DNA of 6,937 nt from NCBI GenBank assembly GCA_003161495.1, contig PMOP01000530.1, positions 1-6,937 on the forward strand, read 5' to 3'. This DNA is from Acidobacteriota bacterium. Lineage in GTDB: Bacteria; Acidobacteriota; Terriglobia; Acidiferrales; UBA7541. The translations under genes and the position numbers were made by a program. Under the pieces are notes generated by a model, which saw only the letters and a program-made list of their open reading frames with translations, did not search any database and was not told the DNA's origin. Below, one piece after another: positions 1-6,230 of this stretch (its first letter is position 1; each line of letters begins with the position of its first letter).

Positions 1-3000
1 TCCGCGGGATACCTCGAAGGTTTTTATTACAAACCCAGAATCGATTACGACCTGCTGGCGAAACACAGCAAGGGCTTGATCGCTTTGTCGGCGTGCTTGC
101 GCGGGGCGGTCACCGAAAATCTGGTGGAAGAACGGCCGGATCAGGCGCGCGAAGCCGCTTACCGCCTGCGCGACATTTTTGGAAAAGGGAATTTCTTCCT
201 GGAAATTCAGGACCAGGGCCTGGATATTGAAAAGCGCGTCAACCCCAAAATTGTCGGCCTGTCGCGCGAGACGGGCATTCCCCTCGTCGCCACCAACGAT
301 TGCCACTATTTAAAACATTCCGACGCGCACGCGCAGGAAGTTTTGCTGTGCATCCAGACCGGCAAGACCATGAGCGACACGCACCGCATGAAATTTGCCA
401 CCGACCAATTTTTCTTCAAGACCGCGGAAGAGATGCTTCAGGTGTTCGGAGAAATTCCCGAAGCGCTGGAGCGCACGGCGACAATCGCCGAGCGCTGCAA
501 CGTGAAAATCGACGCCATGCAAAATTCCTTTCCGGACTTCCAGGTTCCGGAAGGCCACACGGTGGACACATTTTTTGAAGCTGTCTCCCGCGAAGGCTTT
601 TCCTCGCGGGTGCCGATCCTGGAAGCGCGTGCCAAGGCCGGCATGCTCCGCAAAACGCTGGCCGAATATGAGACGCGCCTGACGAATGAAATCCGCATGA
701 TCCAGAAAATGCGCTACGCCGGATATTTTCTCATTGTCTGGGATTTTATTCGTCATGCGAGGGCGCAGGGAATTCCAGTGGGGCCGGGGCGCGGTTCCGC
801 GGCGGGCAGCCTCGTGAGTTACGCGCTGCAGATCACGGACGTCGACCCGCTGCAATACGATTTGCTGTTCGAGCGCTTCCTCAATCCGGAACGCGTGTCC
901 ATGCCCGACATCGACATCGACTTCTGCATGCGGCGCCGCGGCGAAGTAATCGAATATGTCACGGCAAAATACGGCCGGTCGAACGTGGCGCAGATCATCA
1001 CCTTCGGGACCATGGCGGCCAAGGCGGCAATTAAGGATGTGGGCCGCGCCATGGATTTGCCGTACGGCGAAGTGGATCGCATCGCGAAGCTGGTTCCAGC
1101 TCAGCTGAACATCACGCTGGACGAAGCGCTGAAGCAGGCCCCACAACTGAAAAGCCTGATCGATGGCGACGCTCGCTACACCGACCTGATGGAAGTAGCG
1201 AAACGCCTGGAAGGCCTCGCGCGCCACGCTTCGACGCACGCCGCGGGCGTTGTGATTTCTCCGGAGCCGCTCACCAACATTGTCCCGCTGTACAAGTCCA
1301 ACCGGGATGAAATCACGACGCAATATGACATGAAAGGCCTCGAGCATATCGGCCTGCTGAAGATGGACTTCCTGGGCCTGACGACGCTCACCGTGCTGGA
1401 CGACACGGTACGCATGATCGAGCAGAATCGCGGCGCCCACATCGATCTGAGCGCGTTGCCCTTCGATGACGAGCCAACCTACAAACTTTTTGCCAGCGGG
1501 GAAACGACCGCGATTTTTCAATTTGAGTCGCACGGCATGCGCGACATTTTGCGGCGTTACCAGCCGACGCGCCTCGAAGACCTGACCGCCTTGAACGCGC
1601 TGTACCGTCCCGGCCCGATCCAGGGCGGCATGATCGACGACTTCATCAACCGCAAGCACGGAAAAAAGAAAGTCGCCTACGACCTGCCGGAGCTGAAGGA
1701 AATTCTCGAAGAAACCTACGGCGTGATTCTGTACCAGGAACAGGTCATGCAGATCGCCAACCGCCTCGCCGGCTTTTCGCTCGGGGAAGCGGACATCCTG
1801 CGACGCGCGATGGGCAAAAAGAATCACGCCGAAATGGCGGCGCAGCGCGAGAAATTCCTGGCTGGATGCGCCACGCGAAAAGTTCCCGCGAAAAAAGCGG
1901 AGAAAATCTTCGACCTGATGGCCGAATTCGCCGGTTACGGCTTCAACAAGTCGCACTCCTGCGCTTACGCGTTGCTGGCCTACCACACCGCGTATTTGAA
2001 AACGCATTATCCCGTCGAATTCATGGCCGCGCTGCTCACTTCGGAAACGGGCAACACCGAAAAAGTGGTGAAGTACATCAACGAAGCGCGCGGCATGGGC
2101 ATCACCGTCCTTCCGCCGGATGTCAATTCCAGCGATCTCGATTTCACTCCGGTTGGCGAAGCCATTCGCTTCGGCCAGCGCGCCATCAAGAACGTGGGTG
2201 AAAATACGGTCAAAGGAATTCTCGACGCGCGTACCGAACTTGGCCGCTTCACGTCCATCTACCAGTTCTGCGATCACATCGACCCGCGCCTTTTGAACAA
2301 GCGCGTTCTCGAAAGCCTGATCAAATCGGGCGCGATGGATTCCCTCGGATCGCGGCGATCGCAAATGTTTGCCGTCATCGACCGCGCCATGGAAAAAGCG
2401 CAGCGCCGCCAACGCGAAAAAAACAGCGGCCAGCACGGACTTTTCGGCGGCGCCTCCGCGGCCCCGGAACCCGCCGAGGAACCGCTCCCGGACCTGGAAG
2501 AATGGCCCGAACAAGAAACGTTGTCCGCGGAATTCGCGACGGTGGGCTTTTATATTTCCGGCCACCCGCTCTCGAAATTCGGATCCAAGCTCGCGGAGTT
2601 GGGCGCGATCGATCTCGCCGCAGTGGAAGGACGCAGAAATGGCGAGGAGATCACTGTGGCGGGCATCGTGGTCGCCAATCGCAGCATGCGTTCGCGCAAA
2701 GGGGAACGCTGGGGAATTCTCACCCTGCAGGATATGACCGGCGTGCTCGAAGTTCTCGCTTTTCCGGAATCGTTTGCGCGCCTCGAAACCATTTTTAAGA
2801 GCAACGCTCCTCTGGTGCTGAAGGGACGCGTCAACGTGGAAGAAGCCGGGACGCGCCTCGCGGTCATGGATGCGCGGAAACTGGAAGACATGGGGCAGCG
2901 TCCTCCGAATGTGATGCGTGTGCGCGTAAATCTGGGCGCGCTTGACGCCGGAGTGCTGGACGAACTGAAAGCATTATTCACGAACAAGCCGGGTTCGTGC

Positions 3001-3153
3001 TCGGTCGCGTTCGATCTGATTTCGGCGGAAGGGGCGGTGGCGACGCTTCGCGCCGATCAGCGCGTGCGCGCGGATCAGGACCTCGTGCGCGAAGTCTGCC
3101 GCCTGTGCGGCGACAATGCTGTGCAGCTCGAAGCGCGCGCTCATTCAGCGTAG
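1..3153 (+). CDS. dnaE: DNA polymerase III alpha subunit (replicative polymerase), 5'-truncated by window edge
   Basis: Catalytic subunit of the replicative DNA polymerase (C-family), acting at the fork with the beta clamp. The reading frame is open from base 1, so the upstream part lies outside the window. 1050 residues are visible; roughly 100 N-terminal residues are missing judging from the usual length of about 1150. Residues below count from base 1. The end of the PHP domain contains N-D-C-H (D100, H102), two metal-ligand positions kept in metal-binding PHP domains but partly lost in E. coli. The polymerase core has GPGRGSAAGS (261-270), the palm motif PDIDIDF with catalytic D303 and D305, and the third catalytic Asp in KMDFLGL (D456). 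GFNKSHSCAYA lies near 645-655 and a helix-hairpin-helix region near 729-775. QHGLF (811-815) sits where the beta-clamp-binding motif is expected. An OB fold lies at about 884-963, followed by the C-terminal domain. The TAG stop lies inside a stem-loop. It is followed 34 bp later by accA, the common gene order. Identity is very secure. Confidence 0.97.
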   Translation, partial: SAGYLEGFYYKPRIDYDLLAKHSKGLIALSACLRGAVTENLVEERPDQAREAAYRLRDIFGKGNFFLEIQDQGLDIEKRVNPKIVGLSRETGIPLVATNDCHYLKHSDAHAQEVLLCIQTGKTMSDTHRMKFATDQFFFKTAEEMLQVFGEIPEALERTATIAERCNVKIDAMQNSFPDFQVPEGHTVDTFFEAVSREGFSSRVPILEARAKAGMLRKTLAEYETRLTNEIRMIQKMRYAGYFLIVWDFIRHARAQGIPVGPGRGSAAGSLVSYALQITDVDPLQYDLLFERFLNPERVSMPDIDIDFCMRRRGEVIEYVTAKYGRSNVAQIITFGTMAAKAAIKDVGRAMDLPYGEVDRIAKLVPAQLNITLDEALKQAPQLKSLIDGDARYTDLMEVAKRLEGLARHASTHAAGVVISPEPLTNIVPLYKSNRDEITTQYDMKGLEHIGLLKMDFLGLTTLTVLDDTVRMIEQNRGAHIDLSALPFDDEPTYKLFASGETTAIFQFESHGMRDILRRYQPTRLEDLTALNALYRPGPIQGGMIDDFINRKHGKKKVAYDLPELKEILEETYGVILYQEQVMQIANRLAGFSLGEADILRRAMGKKNHAEMAAQREKFLAGCATRKVPAKKAEKIFDLMAEFAGYGFNKSHSCAYALLAYHTAYLKTHYPVEFMAALLTSETGNTEKVVKYINEARGMGITVLPPDVNSSDLDFTPVGEAIRFGQRAIKNVGENTVKGILDARTELGRFTSIYQFCDHIDPRLLNKRVLESLIKSGAMDSLGSRRSQMFAVIDRAMEKAQRRQREKNSGQHGLFGGASAAPEPAEEPLPDLEEWPEQETLSAEFATVGFYISGHPLSKFGSKLAELGAIDLAAVEGRRNGEEITVAGIVVANRSMRSRKGERWGILTLQDMTGVLEVLAFPESFARLETIFKSNAPLVLKGRVNVEEAGTRLAVMDARKLEDMGQRPPNVMRVRVNLGALDAGVLDELKALFTNKPGSCSVAFDLISAEGAVATLRADQRVRADQDLVREVCRLCGDNAVQLEARAHSA

Positions 3154-3175
3154 GACAGGCTGAAGCCCGTCCTAC
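3150..3175 (+). other. Stem-loop spanning the dnaE stop codon
   Basis: GTAGGAC (3150-3156) pairs perfectly with GTCCTAC (3169-3175). After one A/C mismatch, GGC (3158-3160) pairs with GCC (3165-3167) around a TGAA tetraloop (3161-3164). The dnaE TAG (3151-3153) is in the left arm, and the right arm ends 12 nt before the accA ATG. No T-run follows, so it is a poor intrinsic terminator. It could be a dispersed palindromic repeat that landed at the gene end, or an RNA processing/attenuation structure between dnaE and accA. Only one copy is present in the window. Confidence 0.6.
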
Positions 3176-3187
3176 TAAACTAAACAC

Positions 3188-4144
3188 ATGTCTCGAGAAT
3201 CTCGAAAAAACGAAATGGAAAAGCTGGAGCGGGAACTCGCCGACTTGCAGCGCATGACCAGGCCGGACGTTCCTTCCGCCGACCTGGACCGCCTGCGCAC
3301 CGAGGTCGGACAATTACGGCGCGATTTCTACGAGCACATGAGCGCCTGGCAACGCACATTAGTGGCGCGCCATCCGCAGCGTCCCTACATGATGGATTAC
3401 GTGCGCATCCTGTTTGAAGATTTCCATGAGCTGCACGGTGACCGCGCCTACGGCGATGACGCCGCGATGGTGACCGGCTTCGCAAAATATCGAGGACGCC
3501 CCGTTGTGCTCGTCGGCCAGCAAAAGGGCAGAGACACCAAGCAGCGCGTCGCCCAAAATTTCGGCCAGGCCAAGCCCGAGGGCTACCGGAAGGCGCTGCG
3601 CATCATGCAGCTCGCCGCGAAATTCGGCAGGCCCATCTTCACATTCATTGACACGCCGGGCGCGTATCCGGGAATCGACGCGGAAGAACGCGGCCAGGCC
3701 GAGGCCATCGCGCGAAACTTGCGCGAGATGGCGCGCCTGCCCGTTCCGATTATTGTGACCATCACGGGAGAGGGCGGCTCGGGCGGCGCTCTCGCCATCG
3801 CCATCGGCGATCAAGTGAACATGCTGGAGAATTCCGTCTACTCTGTTATTTCTCCCGAGGGTTGCGCCTCGATTCTGTGGCGTGACGCGGCGAAAGCGGA
3901 AGTGGCCGCCGAGGCTCTGAAAATTACGGCGCGCGATTTAAAGGGATTCGGCATCATCGACGAAATTATTCCCGAGCCGGAAGGCGGCGCGCATACCGAT
4001 CCTGAAGCGTCCGCGGCATTCCTGGGGAGCGTGCTTGACGACACGCTTCGCGATCTTTCGCGGCTCCCGGTCGCCGAACTCCTCGATCGCCGCTACGAAA
4101 AATTCCGCCGCATGGGACAGTTCTTCGAGGCCGCTCGAATCTAA
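3188..4144 (+). CDS. accA: Acetyl-CoA carboxylase, carboxyltransferase subunit alpha
   Basis: AccA with AccD forms the cytoplasmic carboxyltransferase that moves the carboxyl group from biotin on AccB to acetyl-CoA, giving malonyl-CoA, the first committed step of fatty acid synthesis. It has 318 residues, close to the 319 of E. coli. The N-terminal ~65 residues are charged and probably helical or coiled-coil ([12 protein letters not shown]). The crotonase-like core carries the family motifs [52 protein letters not shown] (oxyanion-hole glycines) and [13 protein letters not shown]. There is no zinc finger, as expected, since that is on AccD, which is not in the window. ATG 3188 is chosen because it keeps the usual N-terminal length, but no clear Shine-Dalgarno precedes it. 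ATG 3215 (Met10) is a possible alternative. The start region holds a small palindrome, CGAGAATCTCG. It follows dnaE by 34 bp and may share its transcript. The downstream terminator-like hairpin begins 71 bp after the stop. Confidence 0.97.
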   Translation: MSRESRKNEMEKLERELADLQRMTRPDVPSADLDRLRTEVGQLRRDFYEHMSAWQRTLVARHPQRPYMMDYVRILFEDFHELHGDRAYGDDAAMVTGFAKYRGRPVVLVGQQKGRDTKQRVAQNFGQAKPEGYRKALRIMQLAAKFGRPIFTFIDTPGAYPGIDAEERGQAEAIARNLREMARLPVPIIVTITGEGGSGGALAIAIGDQVNMLENSVYSVISPEGCASILWRDAAKAEVAAEALKITARDLKGFGIIDEIIPEPEGGAHTDPEASAAFLGSVLDDTLRDLSRLPVAELLDRRYEKFRRMGQFFEAARI

Positions 4145-4211
4145 TCCAAGTTGCTCGACGATCTTCAGATGCCCGCGGCCACACCAACAAAAGAATTGTG
4201 TCCAGTGTATT

Positions 4212-4286
4212 GTGGCGCCGGCGTCCCGCCGGCGTTTTTGCGCGGAATGCTGGCCGGAAAAACCGCCGGCGGGACGCCTGCGCCAC
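4212..4286. repeat. REP/BIME-like paired palindrome, copy 1
   Basis: Two near-complementary arms of about 28 bp (4212-4239 and 4258-4286) face each other across 18 bp. They differ from perfect inverted repeats by one extra C and one T/G change. Each arm is itself a hairpin. Left: CGCCGGCG (4216-4223), loop TCC, CGCCGGCG (4227-4234). Right: CGCCGGCG (4264-4271), loop GGA, CGCCTGCG (4275-4282) with one mismatch. Hairpins within a larger hairpin are typical of paired REP sequences mobilised by REP-associated (RAYT) transposases. No such transposase is in the window. The same family recurs at 4810-4884. The rest of the accA to 4438 gap (4145-4211 and 4287-4437) holds only a possible promoter near 4408. 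Open frames through this element give Arg/Ala/Pro-rich peptides that are not real genes. Confidence 0.85.
4216..4239 (+). terminator. Probable intrinsic terminator after accA (left arm of repeat copy 1)
   Basis: An 8-bp GC-only stem (4216-4223 with 4227-4234) closes a 3-nt loop and is followed directly by TTTTT (4235-4239), the form of a Rho-independent terminator reading on the + strand. It lies 71 bp downstream of the accA stop. The right arm, read on the - strand, has a similar hairpin followed by a T-run (4262-4258), so the element could stop transcription both ways. The function is inferred from shape only. Confidence 0.5.
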
Positions 4287-4386
4287 GGAAGTTATCAGGA
4301 ATTTATGGTGGTTTAGCGCCGCGAACACGCTGTTTCCCGCCTCCAATCGAGCATTGATGGTTTCGCACCATTGCGCAGTATCTTCG

Positions 4387-4413
4387 TTGTGGCGCGCGCC
4401 TTCTCGTCATAAT
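4387..4413 (+). promoter_or_regulatory. Weak candidate promoter for the [2Fe-2S] protein gene
   Basis: CATAAT at 4408-4413 matches the -10 consensus at five of six positions. TTGTGG at 4387-4392 is a possible -35, but the spacing of 15 bp is short. It would start the transcript near 4420, just ahead of the GGAGA ribosome site (4423-4427) of the gene at 4438. A gene of this size behind a terminator-like hairpin should need its own promoter, but the match is only suggestive. Confidence 0.25.
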
Positions 4414-4437
4414 CTCAATGACGGAGACAGTCCTCTC

Positions 4438-4791
4438 ATGTCAAAGCAAACGGAACCACCAGTCACGGAACCCGCTGCCACAAACGGCGGCACACAGGTT
4501 TTTCGGCCGTATGAACGGCTGGTCGAAATCAAGGTTCTGGGGAAAGCTTTTCAGGTCCCCGAGAAAAATACGATTCTTCGGTGTTTTCAGTACATCAGCC
4601 CGGAAACCATCCCTTACGGGCGTTTCTGCTGGAATCAGGACTGCCAATATTGCCGCGTCGTCGGTAAACTCACCGACGAAGACCGCCCGCACGATCTCCT
4701 GAGCTGCAAATTTCTAGTGAGCGCAGGCATGGAAATTACCGAGATCAGCCCCGAACTGAAGTATTGCCTCCAAAACAAGCTGGATAAGTAG
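4438..4791 (+). CDS. Small [2Fe-2S] ferredoxin-like protein, function unknown
   Basis: 117 residues. After a disordered, Pro/Thr/Glu-rich N-terminus (1-20) comes a beta-grasp pattern like the 2Fe-2S domain at the start of NuoG, formate dehydrogenase alpha or HcnA-type proteins: VEIKVLGKAFQVPEKNTILRC (29-49), then GRFCWNQDCQYC (61-72) and LLSCKFLVSAGMEI (87-100). Cys64, Cys69, Cys72 and Cys90 give the C-x4-C-x2-C...C spacing of plant-type [2Fe-2S] ferredoxins. Cys49 and Cys110 are extra. There is no signal peptide or membrane segment, so it is probably cytoplasmic. ATG 4438 is chosen because GGAGA (4423-4427) sits 10 nt upstream and because the open frame further upstream runs through the palindromic repeat. 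It stands alone between two repeat elements, with no oxidoreductase partner visible. The electron-carrier role is inferred from the cysteines; the partner is unknown. The fold call is fairly strong, the specific role is not known. Confidence 0.8.
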   Translation: MSKQTEPPVTEPAATNGGTQVFRPYERLVEIKVLGKAFQVPEKNTILRCFQYISPETIPYGRFCWNQDCQYCRVVGKLTDEDRPHDLLSCKFLVSAGMEITEISPELKYCLQNKLDK

Positions 4792-4809
4792 GCGAACATC
4801 GCGGTTCCT

Positions 4810-4884
4810 GGTGGCGCCGGCATCCTGCCGGCGTTTTTCAGCTTTGAAATTTATGCGCGGAGCCGGCGAGACGCCGGCGCTACC
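4810..4884. repeat. REP/BIME-like paired palindrome, copy 2
   Basis: Same family as the element at 4212-4286. The left arm (4810-4838) and right arm (4860-4884) are inverted repeats with about four differences over 23-25 bp. Each folds alone: CGCCGGCA (4815-4822), loop TCC, TGCCGGCG (4826-4833) on the left; GCCGGCG (4862-4868), loop AGA, CGCCGGC (4872-4878) on the right. Compared with copy 1, the innermost left-arm pair has changed from G-C to A-T on both sides, keeping the pairing. The 21-bp spacer is unrelated in sequence to that of copy 1 apart from a shared GCGCGG. It starts 18 bp after the stop of the [2Fe-2S] gene. Confidence 0.85.
4815..4838 (+). terminator. Probable intrinsic terminator of the [2Fe-2S] gene (left arm of repeat copy 2)
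   Basis: A perfect 8-bp stem (4815-4822 with 4826-4833), a 3-nt loop and TTTTT at 4834-4838, 23 bp after the TAG stop at 4789-4791. The close placement after a stop codon makes a terminator role more likely here than for copy 1. The right arm has no T-run on the - strand, so this copy would be one-directional. Confidence 0.6.
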
Positions 4885-4933
4885 AAATTCGGCAGTCGAA
4901 TTGCAAAAATCATCGGACTAAACTTCATGTCCC

Positions 4934-4939
4934 TATAAT
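4934..4939 (+). promoter_or_regulatory. Perfect -10 box (TATAAT), probable promoter of the 4994-ccmE-ccmF unit
   Basis: TATAAT at 4934-4939 matches the sigma-70-type -10 consensus exactly. No good -35 is found at 16-18 bp; CATCGG or ATCGGA is the best available. Transcription would begin near 4946, leaving about 48 nt before ATG 4994. That places the alternative TTG at 4943 upstream of the predicted transcript start, which supports ATG 4994 as the true start. A fresh promoter also fits the terminator-like hairpin just upstream. Confidence 0.45.
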
Positions 4940-4993
4940 TGTTTGTTTTCCGTATCAGTCCCGCTGCCACATGCTGTAGGATGTTCAGCGTCT

Positions 4994-5674
4994 ATGGGAT
5001 CTTCACTGAATTACCTTCCGTGCGATGGCTGCGGTCTTCCAGCTTCGCCGCAGCATATCGCGGAGCGGGTCCGCCGCCTCGAATTCTCCACGCGCTTTCG
5101 GCCCGTGCACATCGGCGTCCTTTTCATAGCCCTGGCGCCTTCTATCCGTGAAGAAGAGGATTTTTATAGCCCGGCCAAATCGAAGGAACTCGCCGATCGC
5201 TTCCTGGAGGCTCTTGAAATTAAGCCTCCCATTGAAAAAGCGGATGCGGAGTGGAACGCTAATTCGGGCGACTCCGCAAGACTCGCGGAATTCCAGCGAA
5301 GGGGATACTACCTGGCCTACCTTTCCGAATGCCCGCTTCCGGAGAACGAAGAGGCTGCTACCTCGGCCATTGCTCGTCTCGGTCCAACCCTGATTCGGCG
5401 GATCAAGTTTAATTACAGGCCGAAACACATTGCGCCGTTGGGGCAGGAATTGTTTCCCTTAGTGGAAATATTAAAAGATGCTGGACTTGGCCCTGTCCTG
5501 ACACTGGACCACGGGCTGGCATTGCCAGTCCCGCGTACAGGCGATCAGCAAGTACTGGAACTGTTCCGAAGAGCGGTGGCTGCCGCGGCGCCTCGCGAAA
5601 ATCTTTCCTCGGGGTATGATAGAATTCAACTTACACAGACGGAACGTGATTTGGGAGCAGGGGGTAACACGTGA
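4994..5674 (+). CDS. Hypothetical protein, possible degenerate uracil-DNA glycosylase-superfamily member
   Basis: 226 residues, soluble, no signal peptide; I recognise no named family with certainty. Visible parts: an N-terminal Cys pair (C10-x2-C13, PCDGCGLP), then RFRPVHIGVLFIALAP (34-49), EEDFY (54-58), GYYLAYLSECPLPEN (104-118) and RPKHIAPLGQELFPLVEIL (142-160). The order resembles family-4/5 uracil-DNA glycosylases: CxxC, a strand leading into GEAPG, a strand ending in KCRPP, then a KPKVIVALG-like strand. Here GEAPG has become ALAPS, the third cysteine (C113) is kept, and the fourth cluster cysteine and C-terminal HP motif are not seen. If related, it is probably not an ordinary glycosylase. 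ATG 4994 is preferred over TTG 4943: AGGA at 4978-4981 and a TATAAT at 4934 fit it. The TGA stop overlaps the ccmE GTG (GTGA), so the two are probably translationally coupled. The gene is confident; the function is not. Confidence 0.8.
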   Translation: MGSSLNYLPCDGCGLPASPQHIAERVRRLEFSTRFRPVHIGVLFIALAPSIREEEDFYSPAKSKELADRFLEALEIKPPIEKADAEWNANSGDSARLAEFQRRGYYLAYLSECPLPENEEAATSAIARLGPTLIRRIKFNYRPKHIAPLGQELFPLVEILKDAGLGPVLTLDHGLALPVPRTGDQQVLELFRRAVAAAAPRENLSSGYDRIQLTQTERDLGAGGNT

Positions 5675-6117
5675 AACCTAAAGCGAAGTTTGGCATCGGA
5701 GTCGCGATCATCCTGGTCACGCTTTCCTGCCTGGCCTATGTCGGCGCGCAGCAAAGCAAAACTTATTACCATACGATCTCTGAGATCCCCACGCTGAATG
5801 GTCCGGCGCTGCACCAGCGCCTTCGCGTGGGCGGCGACGTGAAGAACGGTTCGATCCAGCATTATTCCGGCCGCGTGGATTTCGTCCTGGTCGAGCAGGG
5901 AAAAGCCCTTCCCGTCAGTTACGTGGGCACCGATCCGCTTCCCGATACGTTCAAGGACGGCGCGCAGTGCCTTGTCGAAGGCAAAGTGCAGCCCGATGGA
6001 CGATTTGTGGCCGAAACAGTTCAAGCCAAGTGCGCGTCTAAGTATGAAGCCGCGCCGGGCGGACAGGCTCAGCCGGGCAGCGCAACGGGCGATGCATATC
6101 AAAACGGCAAGAGCTAA
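5671..6117 (+). CDS. ccmE: Cytochrome c maturation haem chaperone CcmE, Cys-type (CxxxY) variant
   Basis: CcmE is a membrane-anchored periplasmic protein that binds haem covalently and passes it to CcmF for attachment to apocytochrome c (System I). 148 residues, a normal length. Residues 7-26 form one N-terminal membrane anchor, followed by a periplasmic OB-fold beta barrel: LRVGGDVKNGSI (51-62), VDFVLVEQG (69-77), VSYVGTDPLPDTFKDG (82-97), CLVEGKVQPDGRFVAETV (100-117). The haem-binding site reads AKCASKYE, with Cys121 and Tyr125, where classical CcmE has H-x3-Y (LAKHDENY in E. coli). This CxxxY form is known from archaea and some bacteria with a modified System I that often lacks CcmH. The C-terminal tail (127-148) is Gly/Gln/Pro-rich and probably flexible. 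The start is GTG 5671, with AGGGGG at 5659-5664 as ribosome site, overlapping the preceding stop by 4 bp. ccmF follows after 113 bp. The identity is strong. Confidence 0.93.
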   Translation: MKPKAKFGIGVAIILVTLSCLAYVGAQQSKTYYHTISEIPTLNGPALHQRLRVGGDVKNGSIQHYSGRVDFVLVEQGKALPVSYVGTDPLPDTFKDGAQCLVEGKVQPDGRFVAETVQAKCASKYEAAPGGQAQPGSATGDAYQNGKS

Positions 6118-6219
6118 TCCGCTGGGTTGAGTTGTGAGGACTCAGGGGGCTGTCCGATCTGAATTTTACGCGGGCAGTCTGAAGTTTCTCCGCATGATGC
6201 CTTTGAACAACACAGAATC

Positions 6220-6224
6220 GAGGA
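6220..6224 (+). promoter_or_regulatory. Ribosome binding site fixing the TTG start of ccmF
   Basis: GAGGA at 6220-6224 lies 6 nt before TTG 6231. In this frame there is a stop at 6204-6206 and no ATG or GTG between it and the first transmembrane segment, so TTG with this good Shine-Dalgarno is the best start. An ATG at 6224 is in another frame and is followed at once by TGA. The preceding 6118-6219 gap holds only a weak 7-bp hairpin (6150-6156 with 6171-6177) and no clear promoter. Confidence 0.65.
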
Positions 6225-6230
6225 TGTGAA

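Noticed and set aside
310..2565. 751-codon open frame on the - strand opposite dnaE
   Set aside because: It lies wholly within the clearly coding dnaE frame. It reads as an Arg/Phe/Val/His-rich translation with no recognisable motif, as expected opposite a GC-rich gene where complementary codons rarely give stops.
4151..4357. Short + strand frame with GAGVPPAF and AGGTPAPR peptides
   Set aside because: These peptides are the repeat element read in another frame; no ribosome site and no domain.
4198..4437. N-terminal extension of the [2Fe-2S] gene to an ATG at 4198
   Set aside because: The extra 80 residues are a translation of the palindromic repeat (RRRPAG..., RRDACAT) and noncoding spacer. 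The ribosome site GGAGA and a possible promoter point to ATG 4438.
4212..4884. CRISPR array or composite transposon formed by the two repeats
   Set aside because: Only two copies about 600 bp apart, each internally palindromic, with a gene between them, no transposase, no regular spacers and no target-site duplication seen.
4943..4993. TTG start for the UDG-like gene
   Set aside because: It lies 4 bp after a perfect TATAAT, upstream of the expected transcript start, and has no Shine-Dalgarno. ATG 4994 fits better.
5626..6102. 158-codon frame on the - strand opposite ccmE
   Set aside because: It is the complement of ccmE and its upstream junction, Arg/Ala-rich without motifs.
6150..6177. Hairpin CTGTCCG/CGGGCAG between ccmE and ccmF
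   Set aside because: Only 7 pairs, one of them a G-T wobble, with a 14-nt loop and no T-run; too weak to call a terminator or riboswitch.
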